Shown piece after piece: positions 16,232 to 24,287 of a stretch of DNA of 64,000 nucleotides. The DNA is from Subtercola endophyticus (lineage in GTDB: Bacteria; Actinomycetota; Actinomycetes; Actinomycetales; Microbacteriaceae), in assembly GCF_021044565.1 (NCBI RefSeq), contig NZ_CP087997.1, positions 310,001 to 374,000 on the forward strand, given 5' to 3'. The notes beneath the pieces were generated by a model, which did no database searches, was not told the DNA's origin, and worked only from the letters and a program-made list of their open reading frames with translations. The position numbers and the translations under genes are program-made. Numbering within the stretch: position 1 is the stretch's first letter; every line of letters begins with the position of its first letter.

Positions 16232-17491
16232 ATGAACACTCGCAGCCGGTCTTCCGGGCGCTTTACCGTCATCGTCTCTGCCGCCATCGCGCTCATTCTT
16301 GTCGTCGCCGCGACGGTGGGCTGGGCGGTGAACCAGAACCGTTCGACCGCGGCAACGCCGGCCGACTACACATCGGAGGCGAGCGAAATCGCCGCCGTCG
16401 TTCAGGATGCGATGCAGACGTCCAGCCTTCAAGCTGTCATCGTTCGGGTGACGAAGGGTGACGATGTCGTCACGGAGCAGGCTTTCGGAAACTCGATGAC
16501 CGGTATGCCCGCGACGACCGACATGCACTTCAGGAACGGTGCAGTGGCATTTGCCTACATCAGCACGCTTCTGATGGAGTACGTCGACGCTGGCACGGTG
16601 AGCCTGGATGACACGATCGACAAGTGGAGCCCCGAACTGCCCGAGTCGAACACGGTCACTCTGAAGATGCTGGCCAATCAGACGACGGGTTATCCAGACT
16701 TCGAAAGCGATGTGAACTGGACTGCCTCGTACAACGCGAATCCGTTCCAAGTCTTCAGCTACCAATCGCGCCTCGACTATGCGTTCGACCGTCCGATGGA
16801 GTTCGCGCCGGGCACCAACTGGAGCTACTCTCACACCAATTTCATGATTCTGGGAGACATTCTCTCGAAGATCGGCGGCCAGCCGCTCGACGTTCTGCTG
16901 CAGAACAAGGTTCTCGGCCCGATGGGGCTCACCCAGACTGCCGCATATGACACCGGCTACATTCCCGAGCCCGTGCTGCACGCGTTCAGTTCCGAGCGGC
17001 GTGTGGCGCTCGGGATTCCCGCGGATACCGGTTTCTACGAAGAATCCACGAACTGGAACCCCGTGTGGGGAACTCCTATCGGCGCGGCCGAGACCACGGA
17101 CATCCGGGACATGACGACCACTGCTGCGGCTATCGGCACGGGCAGTCTGCTGAGCGACGCCAGTTATCACGCGATGACCGATGCGAATCTGATCGGATTC
17201 GGGCAGAAACTGCCGGTGTGCGCCGGCGCGTGCTTCACGCTGAGCAACCTCTACAACTACGGGCTCGGGGTGGTGCGTTCGGGGCCGTGGATTCTGCAGA
17301 ACCCGTTGCTGAGCGGATACAGCGCAACCGAGGCCTACCTCCCCTCGGAGAAGGTCTCGATCGCCGTCGCGGTCACGTTTGCGCCCGGGGCGTTCGCCGC
17401 CGATGGAACCTACCCGAACTCCAGCGATTCTCTTTTTCGCGCAATCGGCGCCGTGGTTGCACCCGACAACGCCCCGCCGACCAAGAAGTAA
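16232..17491 (+). CDS. Beta-lactamase/penicillin-binding-fold protein lacking catalytic residues
   Basis: A 419-aa exported protein with an N-terminal membrane helix or signal anchor (about 11-33) and a class C beta-lactamase (serine hydrolase) fold: WSPELPESNTVTLKMLANQTTGYPD, FAPGTNWSYSHTNFMILGDI, VLGPMGLTQT. At the active-site helix, where active relatives have S-x-x-K, it reads FRNGAVAF, with Ala104 and Phe107 replacing Ser and Lys. The YxN motif is YSH (199-201), and no HxG/KTG triad is seen near LSGYSATEAYLP. It is thus probably a binding protein or pseudoenzyme at the cell surface. Confidence 0.8.
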   Translation: MNTRSRSSGRFTVIVSAAIALILVVAATVGWAVNQNRSTAATPADYTSEASEIAAVVQDAMQTSSLQAVIVRVTKGDDVVTEQAFGNSMTGMPATTDMHFRNGAVAFAYISTLLMEYVDAGTVSLDDTIDKWSPELPESNTVTLKMLANQTTGYPDFESDVNWTASYNANPFQVFSYQSRLDYAFDRPMEFAPGTNWSYSHTNFMILGDILSKIGGQPLDVLLQNKVLGPMGLTQTAAYDTGYIPEPVLHAFSSERRVALGIPADTGFYEESTNWNPVWGTPIGAAETTDIRDMTTTAAAIGTGSLLSDASYHAMTDANLIGFGQKLPVCAGACFTLSNLYNYGLGVVRSGPWILQNPLLSGYSATEAYLPSEKVSIAVAVTFAPGAFAADGTYPNSSDSLFRAIGAVVAPDNAPPTKK

Positions 17492-17509
17492 CAGCGTCGA
17501 GGTGATGGC

Positions 17510-18076
17510 TCAGGCCCCGCGAGCCGCCCGCGCTCGTGCCTTGATGGCATCGATGACCTCGGTCTTGGCGTCGGCGTAATCGTTCATGTCGCGCCACTGC
17601 TTGTTCAGCAAACGCCTCTTGGTGCTCTCGTACAGGGCGCGGTCGTCTGCGTTCGAGCGCAAATGATCGCGGAGCAGAATGTACTCGTCTATGGCAGGAT
17701 CACCGCGTTCGAGCAGGTGAACATGCACGTCGCGTGCCGCCGTGCGCACGAGGCGGTGGCCCGGCTCGCGAACGCGCAGCTCGTATCCGGCTGCAAGCAG
17801 GGCATCGAGGTAATCCTCTTCGGCCGTGATGTCGTCGATGATGACCACGATGTCGATGATCGGCTTAGCTGCGAGCCCGGGCACTGAAGTGGATCCGATG
17901 TGTTCGATGTCGACGTGAACCGCGGCGAGAGCATCCCCGATCCGCCGTCGATGGTCTGCGTAGATGGCTGCCCACCGATCGTCGTAGCTGTGCAGCCCCA
18001 CCTCGACTGCCTCCGCGCCGCCCACCAGTTCGACTGTCGTGGCGTCTGGTCCGCTCGGTTTGCTGCTCTCACTCAC
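17510..18076 (-). CDS. GrpB family protein (nucleotidyltransferase fold)
   Basis: UPF0157/GrpB family, 188 aa. The nucleotidyltransferase-like core is IEHIGSTSVPGLAAKPIIDIVV, with the G-S motif and paired Asp residue, then HVHLLERGD and the RDHLRSN...Y...KRRL helix that ends the family domain. The GTG at 18076 is chosen because the longer frame adds about 45 Arg-rich residues overlapping the next promoter. Some members are found fused to CoaE, but the family's own substrate is unknown. It converges on the pseudo-lactamase gene with 18 bp between stops. Confidence 0.82.
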   Translation of the reverse strand: MSESSKPSGPDATTVELVGGAEAVEVGLHSYDDRWAAIYADHRRRIGDALAAVHVDIEHIGSTSVPGLAAKPIIDIVVIIDDITAEEDYLDALLAAGYELRVREPGHRLVRTAARDVHVHLLERGDPAIDEYILLRDHLRSNADDRALYESTKRRLLNKQWRDMNDYADAKTEVIDAIKARARAARGA

Positions 18077-18159
18077 ACAGAGATCATCGCATCCCGTTCG
18101 AGTCTTTCGGCCCAGGAATCCCGGTGGCAAGATGAGGGGATCGACGAGAGGATGCCGAC

Positions 18160-18501
18160 GTGACCTTCTATCTGATCTCCTTTCCGAGCGCAGCGATGCA
18201 GCTCGACGCATCGGAATTCGCAGCAGCGGAACGCGATTCTCACGCCGTCATCGCCGAAATGAAGCTCGCGGGCGTCTACCGGTTCGGCGGCGGCATCGAT
18301 GAGGATGTCGCGGCGGTGCAGGTTGCCGCCGACGGAACGGTCACCCAGCAGACCTACTCGCAGAGCCGCGAACTCAACGGCGGCATGACGATCATCGACG
18401 TCGACACTCGGGAAGAGGCCCTCGAGTGGGCGCGCAAGACGACGGTCGGCTGCCGCACGGTGCAGGAGCTGCGGCAGTTCATGGACGACCCCGCGATCTG
18501 A
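18160..18501 (+). CDS. YCII-related (DGPF) domain protein
   Basis: A 113-aa ferredoxin-like small protein. MTFYLISFPS... then IDVDTREEALEWARKTT... matches the YciI/DGPF domain, including the Asp-x-Asp turn before the second helix. The start is GTG at 18160 after a GAGAGG site. DGPF proteins often sit near ECF41-type sigma factors, but none is adjacent here. A cytosolic role is likely; the reaction is unknown. Confidence 0.75.
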   Translation: MTFYLISFPSAAMQLDASEFAAAERDSHAVIAEMKLAGVYRFGGGIDEDVAAVQVAADGTVTQQTYSQSRELNGGMTIIDVDTREEALEWARKTTVGCRTVQELRQFMDDPAI

Positions 18502-18540
18502 GCGTGAAGCGTACCGTCGTGCTTTGTGATGGTCTGCCAG

Positions 18541-18579
18541 AAGCGGCATACAGAAGCGGCATCCCGAAGCGGCATACCG
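18541..18579. repeat. 13-bp tandem repeat, three copies
   Basis: AAGCGGCATACAG, AAGCGGCATCCCG and AAGCGGCATACCG stand in tandem between the DGPF gene and the histidine kinase stop. It is non-coding. Confidence 0.85.
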
Positions 18580-18605
18580 AACGAAACGAACTCGCAGTTA
18601 GCTGA

Positions 18606-20066
18606 TCACGGGGTCGCCTCAGGCGGGCCGGTCGGGATGTCGAGGCGGAACTCGGCGCCGTCGTCTCGGGGTACCGCGCTGAGGTGGGCGTGGTGGTTGT
18701 GAGCGATCTGCCGGGCGATGGCGAGTCCGAGTCCTGTTCCTCCGGCAGTGCTGTCGCGGGCCGAATCGAGGCGCACGAGCCGGTCGAAGATGCGCTCTTC
18801 TGACCCGGCAGGAAGGGGCGGGCCGTCGTTGCGCACGGTCAGTCGGGCGGTCGATCCGTCGCCGAGTCGAGCGAGGGTGATGTCGATGCGAGTCGCGGCG
18901 TGGCGATCGGCGTTGTCGAGAAGATTGCTGACCAGTCGCTCCAGATCGCGTTCGCGACCCCGAACCGTGATGCCCGCACGGATGTCGCGCGCGATCGTAT
19001 GGCTGAAGACCGACTGGTCTGCGACCGCGCCGATGAGCTGCCCGAAGTCGACGGGGGCGAGATCGGCTGACTGTTCGCTTTCGAGGCTGGTGAGAAGCAG
19101 GAGATCGTCACTGAGCAGCTGTAGTCGGCGCGCCTGGCGGATCGCGGCCGCGAGCGTGTCAAACCAGTCGACCGCGTCGGGGTATCGCTCGGCGACCTCA
19201 AGTGTGGTGAGGAGCGAGGTGATCGGGCTGCGCAGTTCGTGGGCGGCGTCGTCGAGGAAGCCGCGCTGCAGGGCGTCGCTGCGGTCGAGCCTGCTGAGGA
19301 GCGAGTTGAGGGTGATGGCCAATTCTTGTACTTCGTCGGCCGTTCGGGGCACCGGGATGCTCTCGCCGAGGCGCGCGCTGGTGATGGTATTCACGCGCCT
19401 GCTCATTCGGGCGATCGGCTGCAACGCGGAGCCGACGCTGAACCACACGGCGATCGCGAGCACGACGACGGCTGCGGGAACGGCGATGGTGATCAGGGTC
19501 TGGGTGTCCCGGAGCAGGCTGTTCGTGTCGATGGGAGTCATGACGACGATCACCCGCACGGTCGTTTTGTCTGGCAGGCCGGCCAGGGCGGCTTCGGGAG
19601 CGCCGATGTCGGTGTACGCGTCTATCGTGTGAAGAGTCAGACCGTCGAGACGGTTCGACGATGAACCGTGCGTGCGGAGTTGCAGAGTTGTCTCGCGGTA
19701 GAGGAATCCGTCGCCGCTGGCGATCAGCGGGTCCCAGCTCTCGGCCGCGATCGGGCCCTGGGTCTGGAACTCGGTGAGATCCCCGCTCGTGGCGAGGATG
19801 CGGCCGTCTTGGGTCGAGACTTCGTACGGCAGATCGCCTTGGTAGTTCGCGGGCAGAGTCGCGTCGCTGAGCAGCCCCGTCATGCTCTGCGCCTGGGCGA
19901 GGGCGGTCGCTTGCACCGCGGCCTGCTGAGCGCCCGCGACCGCGGTGTAGCCGAGCAGGCCGGCGGGAACCAAGATCGCGGCCGCGACGAGGGTGGCGAC
20001 CGCGGTGATTCGAATCCGGGTGCGACCCCGAGTGAACCTGCGGGTAGCGGGAGGGCGCTCAATCAC
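18606..20066 (-). CDS. Sensor histidine kinase
   Basis: A 486-aa membrane sensor. Two membrane helices (about 20-45 and 190-213) frame a 145-residue extracellular sensor domain. A HAMP domain (about 210-262), the phosphoacceptor H-box DDAAHELRSPITSL with His276, and the HATPase_c domain follow (N-box LVSNLLDNADRH, G-boxes GTGLGLAI). The start is GTG and overlaps the response-regulator stop by 8 nt, so the pair is translationally coupled. The signal is unknown. The sensory loop shows no recognisable PAS or Cache signature by eye. Confidence 0.9.
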   Translation of the reverse strand: MIERPPATRRFTRGRTRIRITAVATLVAAAILVPAGLLGYTAVAGAQQAAVQATALAQAQSMTGLLSDATLPANYQGDLPYEVSTQDGRILATSGDLTEFQTQGPIAAESWDPLIASGDGFLYRETTLQLRTHGSSSNRLDGLTLHTIDAYTDIGAPEAALAGLPDKTTVRVIVVMTPIDTNSLLRDTQTLITIAVPAAVVVLAIAVWFSVGSALQPIARMSRRVNTITSARLGESIPVPRTADEVQELAITLNSLLSRLDRSDALQRGFLDDAAHELRSPITSLLTTLEVAERYPDAVDWFDTLAAAIRQARRLQLLSDDLLLLTSLESEQSADLAPVDFGQLIGAVADQSVFSHTIARDIRAGITVRGRERDLERLVSNLLDNADRHAATRIDITLARLGDGSTARLTVRNDGPPLPAGSEERIFDRLVRLDSARDSTAGGTGLGLAIARQIAHNHHAHLSAVPRDDGAEFRLDIPTGPPEATP

Positions 20067-20739
20067 GTGCGGGCCGGTCGGCGATGAGACGGTATCCGTG
20101 CCCGCGCACCGTGTCGAGCGAGTGCCGCCCGAACGGGGTGTCGATCTTGCGGCGCAGCGACAGGATGCGGGCCTCGAGCACGTTCGGATCCGGTTCTTGT
20201 GCGGGCCAGAGCAGGGCGAGAAGGCGGCTCTTGCTCACGGGTTCGTGGGGGGTGCGGGCCAGGATCTCGACGATGCCGAACTCCAGCGGGGTGAGGCTGA
20301 TCGGGGTGTCTCCGCGCAGGCACGTGCGATTCACCGGATCGATCACGAGATCGCCGACCTCTCTTGTCGACGAGGCGGGTGACGCTCGGCGCACGAGTGC
20401 TCGGAGACGCGCCAGGAGCACCGGAAAGAGGAACGGCTTCGTCAAGTAGTCGTCGGCTCCGGTATCCAGCGCCTCTGTCTGGTCGAGCACCCCCGACTTT
20501 GCGGTCAGAACGAGAATAGGGGTATCGAGGCCGAGGGTACGCAGCTGGCTGATGACCGAGTATCCGCTCTGATGCGGAATCATCAGGTCGAGAATGATCG
20601 CCGCGTACTCGCCATCGAGAGCGAACTGCACCGCAGCCAAGCCGTCGCGGCACACGTCGACCGTGTAACCCTCTGCGCCCAGACCCACTTTGAGGGCCGC
20701 GGCGAGATCGGCTTCGTCTTCTACCACGAGCACTCGCAT
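20059..20739 (-). CDS. OmpR/PhoB family response regulator
   Basis: A 226-aa regulator. The receiver domain has the acidic pocket EDE (7-9), phospho-acceptor Asp51 in AAIILDLMIP, Thr in VLTAKSG and Lys in YLTKPF. The winged-helix domain starts near 125 (VGDLVIDPVNRTCLRG) and ends GHGYRLI. The ATG at 20739 matches the canonical MRVLVVEDE start. It is the first gene of the pair with the kinase at 18606-20066. GT87 is divergent upstream, so it may be a target or merely a neighbour. Confidence 0.92.
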   Translation of the reverse strand: MRVLVVEDEADLAAALKVGLGAEGYTVDVCRDGLAAVQFALDGEYAAIILDLMIPHQSGYSVISQLRTLGLDTPILVLTAKSGVLDQTEALDTGADDYLTKPFLFPVLLARLRALVRRASPASSTREVGDLVIDPVNRTCLRGDTPISLTPLEFGIVEILARTPHEPVSKSRLLALLWPAQEPDPNVLEARILSLRRKIDTPFGRHSLDTVRGHGYRLIADRPARD

Positions 20740-20775
20740 GCTTCGAGTATGACGGGCGCTCCTCAACCGAAACTG

Positions 20776-22176
20776 ATGCGGCCTGACATTTTCGTCAGCG
20801 GCGGTCAGTGCGGAGGCCAGAGCACGGCAGAACATCGACTCGTGCAAACTTTTCGACACCTCATTGCCCGCCTGCGACATCCCGCGGCTCTGGCTTCAGC
20901 CGTCGTTTTCGTCGTCTGGGTCATTGTCACGTGGGTGACCCGAGTGAACCCGGTCGACTTTCTCGTCTACCGGTATGGGGCCGAGGCGGTGCTGAACGGC
21001 GCAGACCTCTATGCCGGCAACCTCTTCGGGCCGATGATGCCCGTCGGCGGGATGCCCTTCACCTACACACCGTTCGCCGCCATCGTGCTCACACCGACCG
21101 TGCTTTTCGACCCGCGAACCGCTTATCTCCTGTGGTCGCTGTTGAGCGTCGCCGTCGTCGCTTGGGCGGCTAACCGGTTCACTCCGCACGGGATTCGACG
21201 GCGCACCCTGACCGTGGTCGGACTCACTCTGCTGCTCTCCGCAACCACGATGGTCACGCAACACATCTCGTTCGGCCAGATCAATCTGGCCCTGATGGCC
21301 CTCGTGCTGATCGACGTCTTGCGCACCGACGCTGGGCGTTTCTCCCGCGTCGTTCCGCGCGGGCTTCTCGTCGGAGTCGCAGCGGCCATCAAGCTCACCC
21401 CAGCTCTGTTCGTGCTCTACTTTCTCGTCACCCGGCAGTGGAAAGCGGCCCTCTGGTCGGCGGTCGGCGGCGCCGGCGCAACACTGATTGCGTTCGCATT
21501 CGCGCCGAAGATCAGCGTCGAGTTCTGGACCGATGTGCTGTGGACGCTGAACTCCCGAGTCGACTTCAGCGGCAGCGGATTCGCCAGCTACGGAAACAAC
21601 TCCCTGCAAGGCATCCTTGCCGCCGCCGCACCAGGTGCTCAGGCGATCGCCATCCCGCTCGTTCTGATCGCCGGCCTGATCGCTCTTCTGCTGGCCAGGC
21701 GGGCTTACCGACAGGGGCGGCACGTGGATGCCGCTCTCATCATCGGGCTCACCGCGCCACTGTTGTCACCGATCAGCTGGATCCATCACTGGGTCTACCT
21801 CATCCCTGCCGCCGTCGTACTGATCTTTCGCGGAACCCGCCGTCTCCGGATCACTGCGCTCGTGATGATCGTGTTACTGATCCCTGGGCCTCAGATCGGA
21901 GAACTGATGATCTCGGCGTCATTCCTTCTGGCCCCACTCGGTTGGGTGATGCGAGAATCCCTGGCCGTCTCGAGCATCGTTTGCATCGCCCTTCTCGCCC
22001 GGCAACCTCGGCGGGGGCCTACTCGTGTTCCGGAAGCACTGGCGACGACCATCCTGGATCGCGGCCCAGCTGCGCGGCCCGTGAAACGGATGCTGCGCCG
22101 AAGCGGTCGCGAACGGCGTCGAGAACCGTATCAAGGCGTGCCTCGTCGTTCCAGTCGATCGGCAGCTCGGGAGTGA
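20776..22176 (+). CDS. GT87-type polytopic mannosyltransferase (DUF2029)
   Basis: Integral membrane glycosyltransferase of the GT-C class, about 466 aa, using polyprenyl-phosphate sugar on the outer face of the membrane; relatives in mycobacteria (PimE and others) add mannose to lipoglycans. Evidence: 9-11 hydrophobic helices, the early loop Asp in NPVDFLVYRYGAEAVLNGADLY, FTYTPFAAIVL, VAAAIKLTPALFVLYFL and SPISWIHHWVYLIP. The start is uncertain: ATG 20776 is used, with ATG 20749 and GTG 20842 also in frame; the last leaves more promoter room. The final roughly 50 residues overlap dinB on the other strand. Confidence 0.82.
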   Translation: MRPDIFVSGGQCGGQSTAEHRLVQTFRHLIARLRHPAALASAVVFVVWVIVTWVTRVNPVDFLVYRYGAEAVLNGADLYAGNLFGPMMPVGGMPFTYTPFAAIVLTPTVLFDPRTAYLLWSLLSVAVVAWAANRFTPHGIRRRTLTVVGLTLLLSATTMVTQHISFGQINLALMALVLIDVLRTDAGRFSRVVPRGLLVGVAAAIKLTPALFVLYFLVTRQWKAALWSAVGGAGATLIAFAFAPKISVEFWTDVLWTLNSRVDFSGSGFASYGNNSLQGILAAAAPGAQAIAIPLVLIAGLIALLLARRAYRQGRHVDAALIIGLTAPLLSPISWIHHWVYLIPAAVVLIFRGTRRLRITALVMIVLLIPGPQIGELMISASFLLAPLGWVMRESLAVSSIVCIALLARQPRRGPTRVPEALATTILDRGPAARPVKRMLRRSGRERRREPYQGVPRRSSRSAARE

Positions 22177-23215
22177 GACTGTCGGCCCGCGCGAGCTGCG
22201 ACAGGGAGATTCCGATGAGGGTGATGCCGCGCTCGGTGATCTGCGGTTGCGCAGCGGCCAGAAGTTCGTGTGCCACGGCGAGCAGAACCGCCGTGCGGTC
22301 TGACCCGGAGCGCACGGTGCGCGAGCGGGTGGCCTTGGCGAAGTCGCCGTAGCGCAGCCGCAACACCACCGTGCGGCACACGCGATCGCCGTCGCGCAGG
22401 TGCCGGGCGAGCCGGTCGACGATCTGGGTCAGAATGACGTCGAGTTCGTCGGCTGTGCGCGTGCTGCTGCCGAGCGCGCGCTGCGAACCGATGGAGGAGC
22501 GGCGACGCGTCGTGTCGACGGGGCGCGGGTCTTGCAGCCGGGCCAGGGCGTGCAGGTGTGCGCCCGACGCTCGCCCCAGCACCCTCTCAGCGGTCGAGGC
22601 CTCGAGCTCGGCCAGCTGCCCGACGGTCGTGATGCCTAGCCGATGCAGCTTGTCGGCGGTCGCTGCGCCGACTCCCCACAACCGTTCGACCGGCAAAGGG
22701 AGGAGAAAGGCCTGCTCCTGCTCGGGTTCGACCACGAGCAGCCCGTTCGGCTTGCTGACCGCGCTGGCGACTTTGGCGAGAAACTTCGTTCGCGCGACGC
22801 CGACCGAGATCGCGAGCCCGACCTCAGCATGCACCCGCTGCCGCAAGCGCGCGGCGATCTGCTCGGGCGAACCCGCGATACGGCGCAGGCCGCCGACTTC
22901 TAAGAACGCCTCGTCGATCGAGAGCCCTTCGACGAGCGGCGTCGTGTCGTGAAAGATCGCGAAGACGTTTCGGCTGGCTGCAGTGTACGCATCCATGCGG
23001 GGCGGAACCACGATGGCATCAGGGCAGAGCTCACGCGCCTGCCGACCGCCCATGGCGGTGCGAACCCCTCGCGCCTTGGCCTCGTAGCTGGCCGCCAGCA
23101 CCACGCCGCCGCCGACGATGACCGGTCGGCCCCGCAGCGCAGGGGCATCACGCTGCTCCACCGACGCGTAGAAGGCGTCGAGATCGGCGTGAAGCACGGT
23201 CGCCTCGCCACGCAT
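22019..23215 (-). CDS. dinB: DNA polymerase IV (Y family)
   Basis: Translesion DNA polymerase, 398 aa from the ATG at 23215, which follows a strong GGGAGGTGG site; an ATG at 23329 would add 38 residues. Palm residues are visible: Asp11 in LHADLDAFYASVEQRD and Asp101-Glu102 in EGLSIDEAFLEV. The fingers carry SYEAKARGVRTAMGG. The thumb has the helix-hairpin-helix LWGVGAATADKLHRLGITTVGQLA, and the little-finger domain follows. No clear beta-clamp peptide is seen at the very C-terminus. The 3' end overlaps the GT87 gene by 158 bp, tail to tail. Confidence 0.93.
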   Translation of the reverse strand: MRGEATVLHADLDAFYASVEQRDAPALRGRPVIVGGGVVLAASYEAKARGVRTAMGGRQARELCPDAIVVPPRMDAYTAASRNVFAIFHDTTPLVEGLSIDEAFLEVGGLRRIAGSPEQIAARLRQRVHAEVGLAISVGVARTKFLAKVASAVSKPNGLLVVEPEQEQAFLLPLPVERLWGVGAATADKLHRLGITTVGQLAELEASTAERVLGRASGAHLHALARLQDPRPVDTTRRRSSIGSQRALGSSTRTADELDVILTQIVDRLARHLRDGDRVCRTVVLRLRYGDFAKATRSRTVRSGSDRTAVLLAVAHELLAAAQPQITERGITLIGISLSQLARADSLTPELPIDWNDEARLDTVLDAVRDRFGAASVSRAAQLGRDPGWSSPVLPEHE

Positions 23216-23459
23216 CTGCCACCTCCCGCCGATCATCCGTTCGCGCATCGTTTCACGCACCGGCGACACTGGCCGCCCGGAATGGCCACCCGGCCGCCAA
23301 ACGGCCGTCGGTTCCACGAGCGCAGTCATGGGGGTTTCGCGCGAGCGAATACGACGACCTCGACTTTGTGCGAACGTGGCGATCGTTCCTCGACTCGCCC
23401 GAACGCTACTTACGGCACCTCGCTACCGACGGCTGAAGGGGCGAGGGTAAGTTGAGACC

Positions 23460-23678
23460 ATGACTAACCGTGCTGCTCGAATAGCCCTCGTGGTTGTCGG
23501 CGTGATCGCTCTCATCGTGGGCGTCGTGTTCGCTGGGCAGGGGGCGAATCTCATCCCCGGCAGTTCGATGACCGGTGATCGCATGTGGTTGTACATCGGA
23601 GTCATCGTCGGGGTGGTCGGCATCGTTCTGATCGTGCTCGGTCTGCGCCGACCGAGGCGCGACCGAACAGACCTCTGA
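23460..23678 (+). CDS. Small two-helix membrane protein
   Basis: A 72-aa protein with two hydrophobic helices (about 7-27 and 43-62), a Gly/Ser-rich loop (GANLIPGSSMTGDRMWL) and a basic tail (RRPRRDR), giving both ends inside. The GAGGGTAAG site supports the ATG. Similar unnamed small proteins occur in related actinobacteria; no function is known. It faces the DUF1801 gene end to end with a 28-bp gap. Confidence 0.75.
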   Translation: MTNRAARIALVVVGVIALIVGVVFAGQGANLIPGSSMTGDRMWLYIGVIVGVVGIVLIVLGLRRPRRDRTDL

Positions 23679-23706
23679 CGCGCGGTGCCGCCGAGGGAGA
23701 GGAGAC

Positions 23707-24207
23707 CTACCGTCTCGCGCCGCCGGTACCGGGAACCGAGGTGATCTGCCTCATCCAGGCGGCCACCTGAAGCTCGTCGAGGTCGTTGACGGCCGCGAGT
23801 TCTATTCCCCGCGTCGCCTTGCCCATGCCGACGGGGGTGACGGGCGGCACGGGATCCAGCAGCGTCGCCCCGTTGACGAACATGAGTTTCACGTGTCCGG
23901 CGAATCCTCCGCAGCTGAAGCACCACCCCTCGCCGGCCCCGTAATACGCCATGCCCCACTTGATGGCTCTGTGCAGATCGGGCACTGTCTTCGCGGCCAG
24001 AGCGTCTATGGCCTCGGCGATACCGCGCTGCGGCTGCGGCAGGCTCGCGATGTAGGCGAAGACCGGCTTGTCGCCGACAGCCGCTTTCGCCGAGCTAGCC
24101 TTGCCGGTCATGGCCTCCGGCAACGGCTCGGTGCGATCGCTCTCTGCCGAGCCGGCTGAACCGCCCACCACGCGCACGTCCCGGATGCCGTCTTCGCTCT
24201 TGACCAT
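23707..24207 (-). CDS. DUF1801 (YdhG-like) domain protein
   Basis: A 166-aa protein with the DUF1801 core: VFAYIASLPQPQRGIAEAIDALAAKTVPDLHRAIKWGMAYYG, a Cys-containing turn (GWCFSCGG), then KLMFVNGATLLDP. The start ATG at 24207 is placed after GAGGTGGC; the upstream ATG at 24282 lacks such a site. Ser/Ala-rich residues 1-45 look disordered. The family is cytosolic and uncharacterised, with some members proposed as iron chaperones of the frataxin fold. Confidence 0.8.
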   Translation of the reverse strand: MVKSEDGIRDVRVVGGSAGSAESDRTEPLPEAMTGKASSAKAAVGDKPVFAYIASLPQPQRGIAEAIDALAAKTVPDLHRAIKWGMAYYGAGEGWCFSCGGFAGHVKLMFVNGATLLDPVPPVTPVGMGKATRGIELAAVNDLDELQVAAWMRQITSVPGTGGARR

Positions 24208-24287
24208 TTCGAAAGCCACCTCACTCCAGACGACTGACCCCTGAAAGTAAACACTGTACACATAACACCGTGACGACGCCACCGCAG

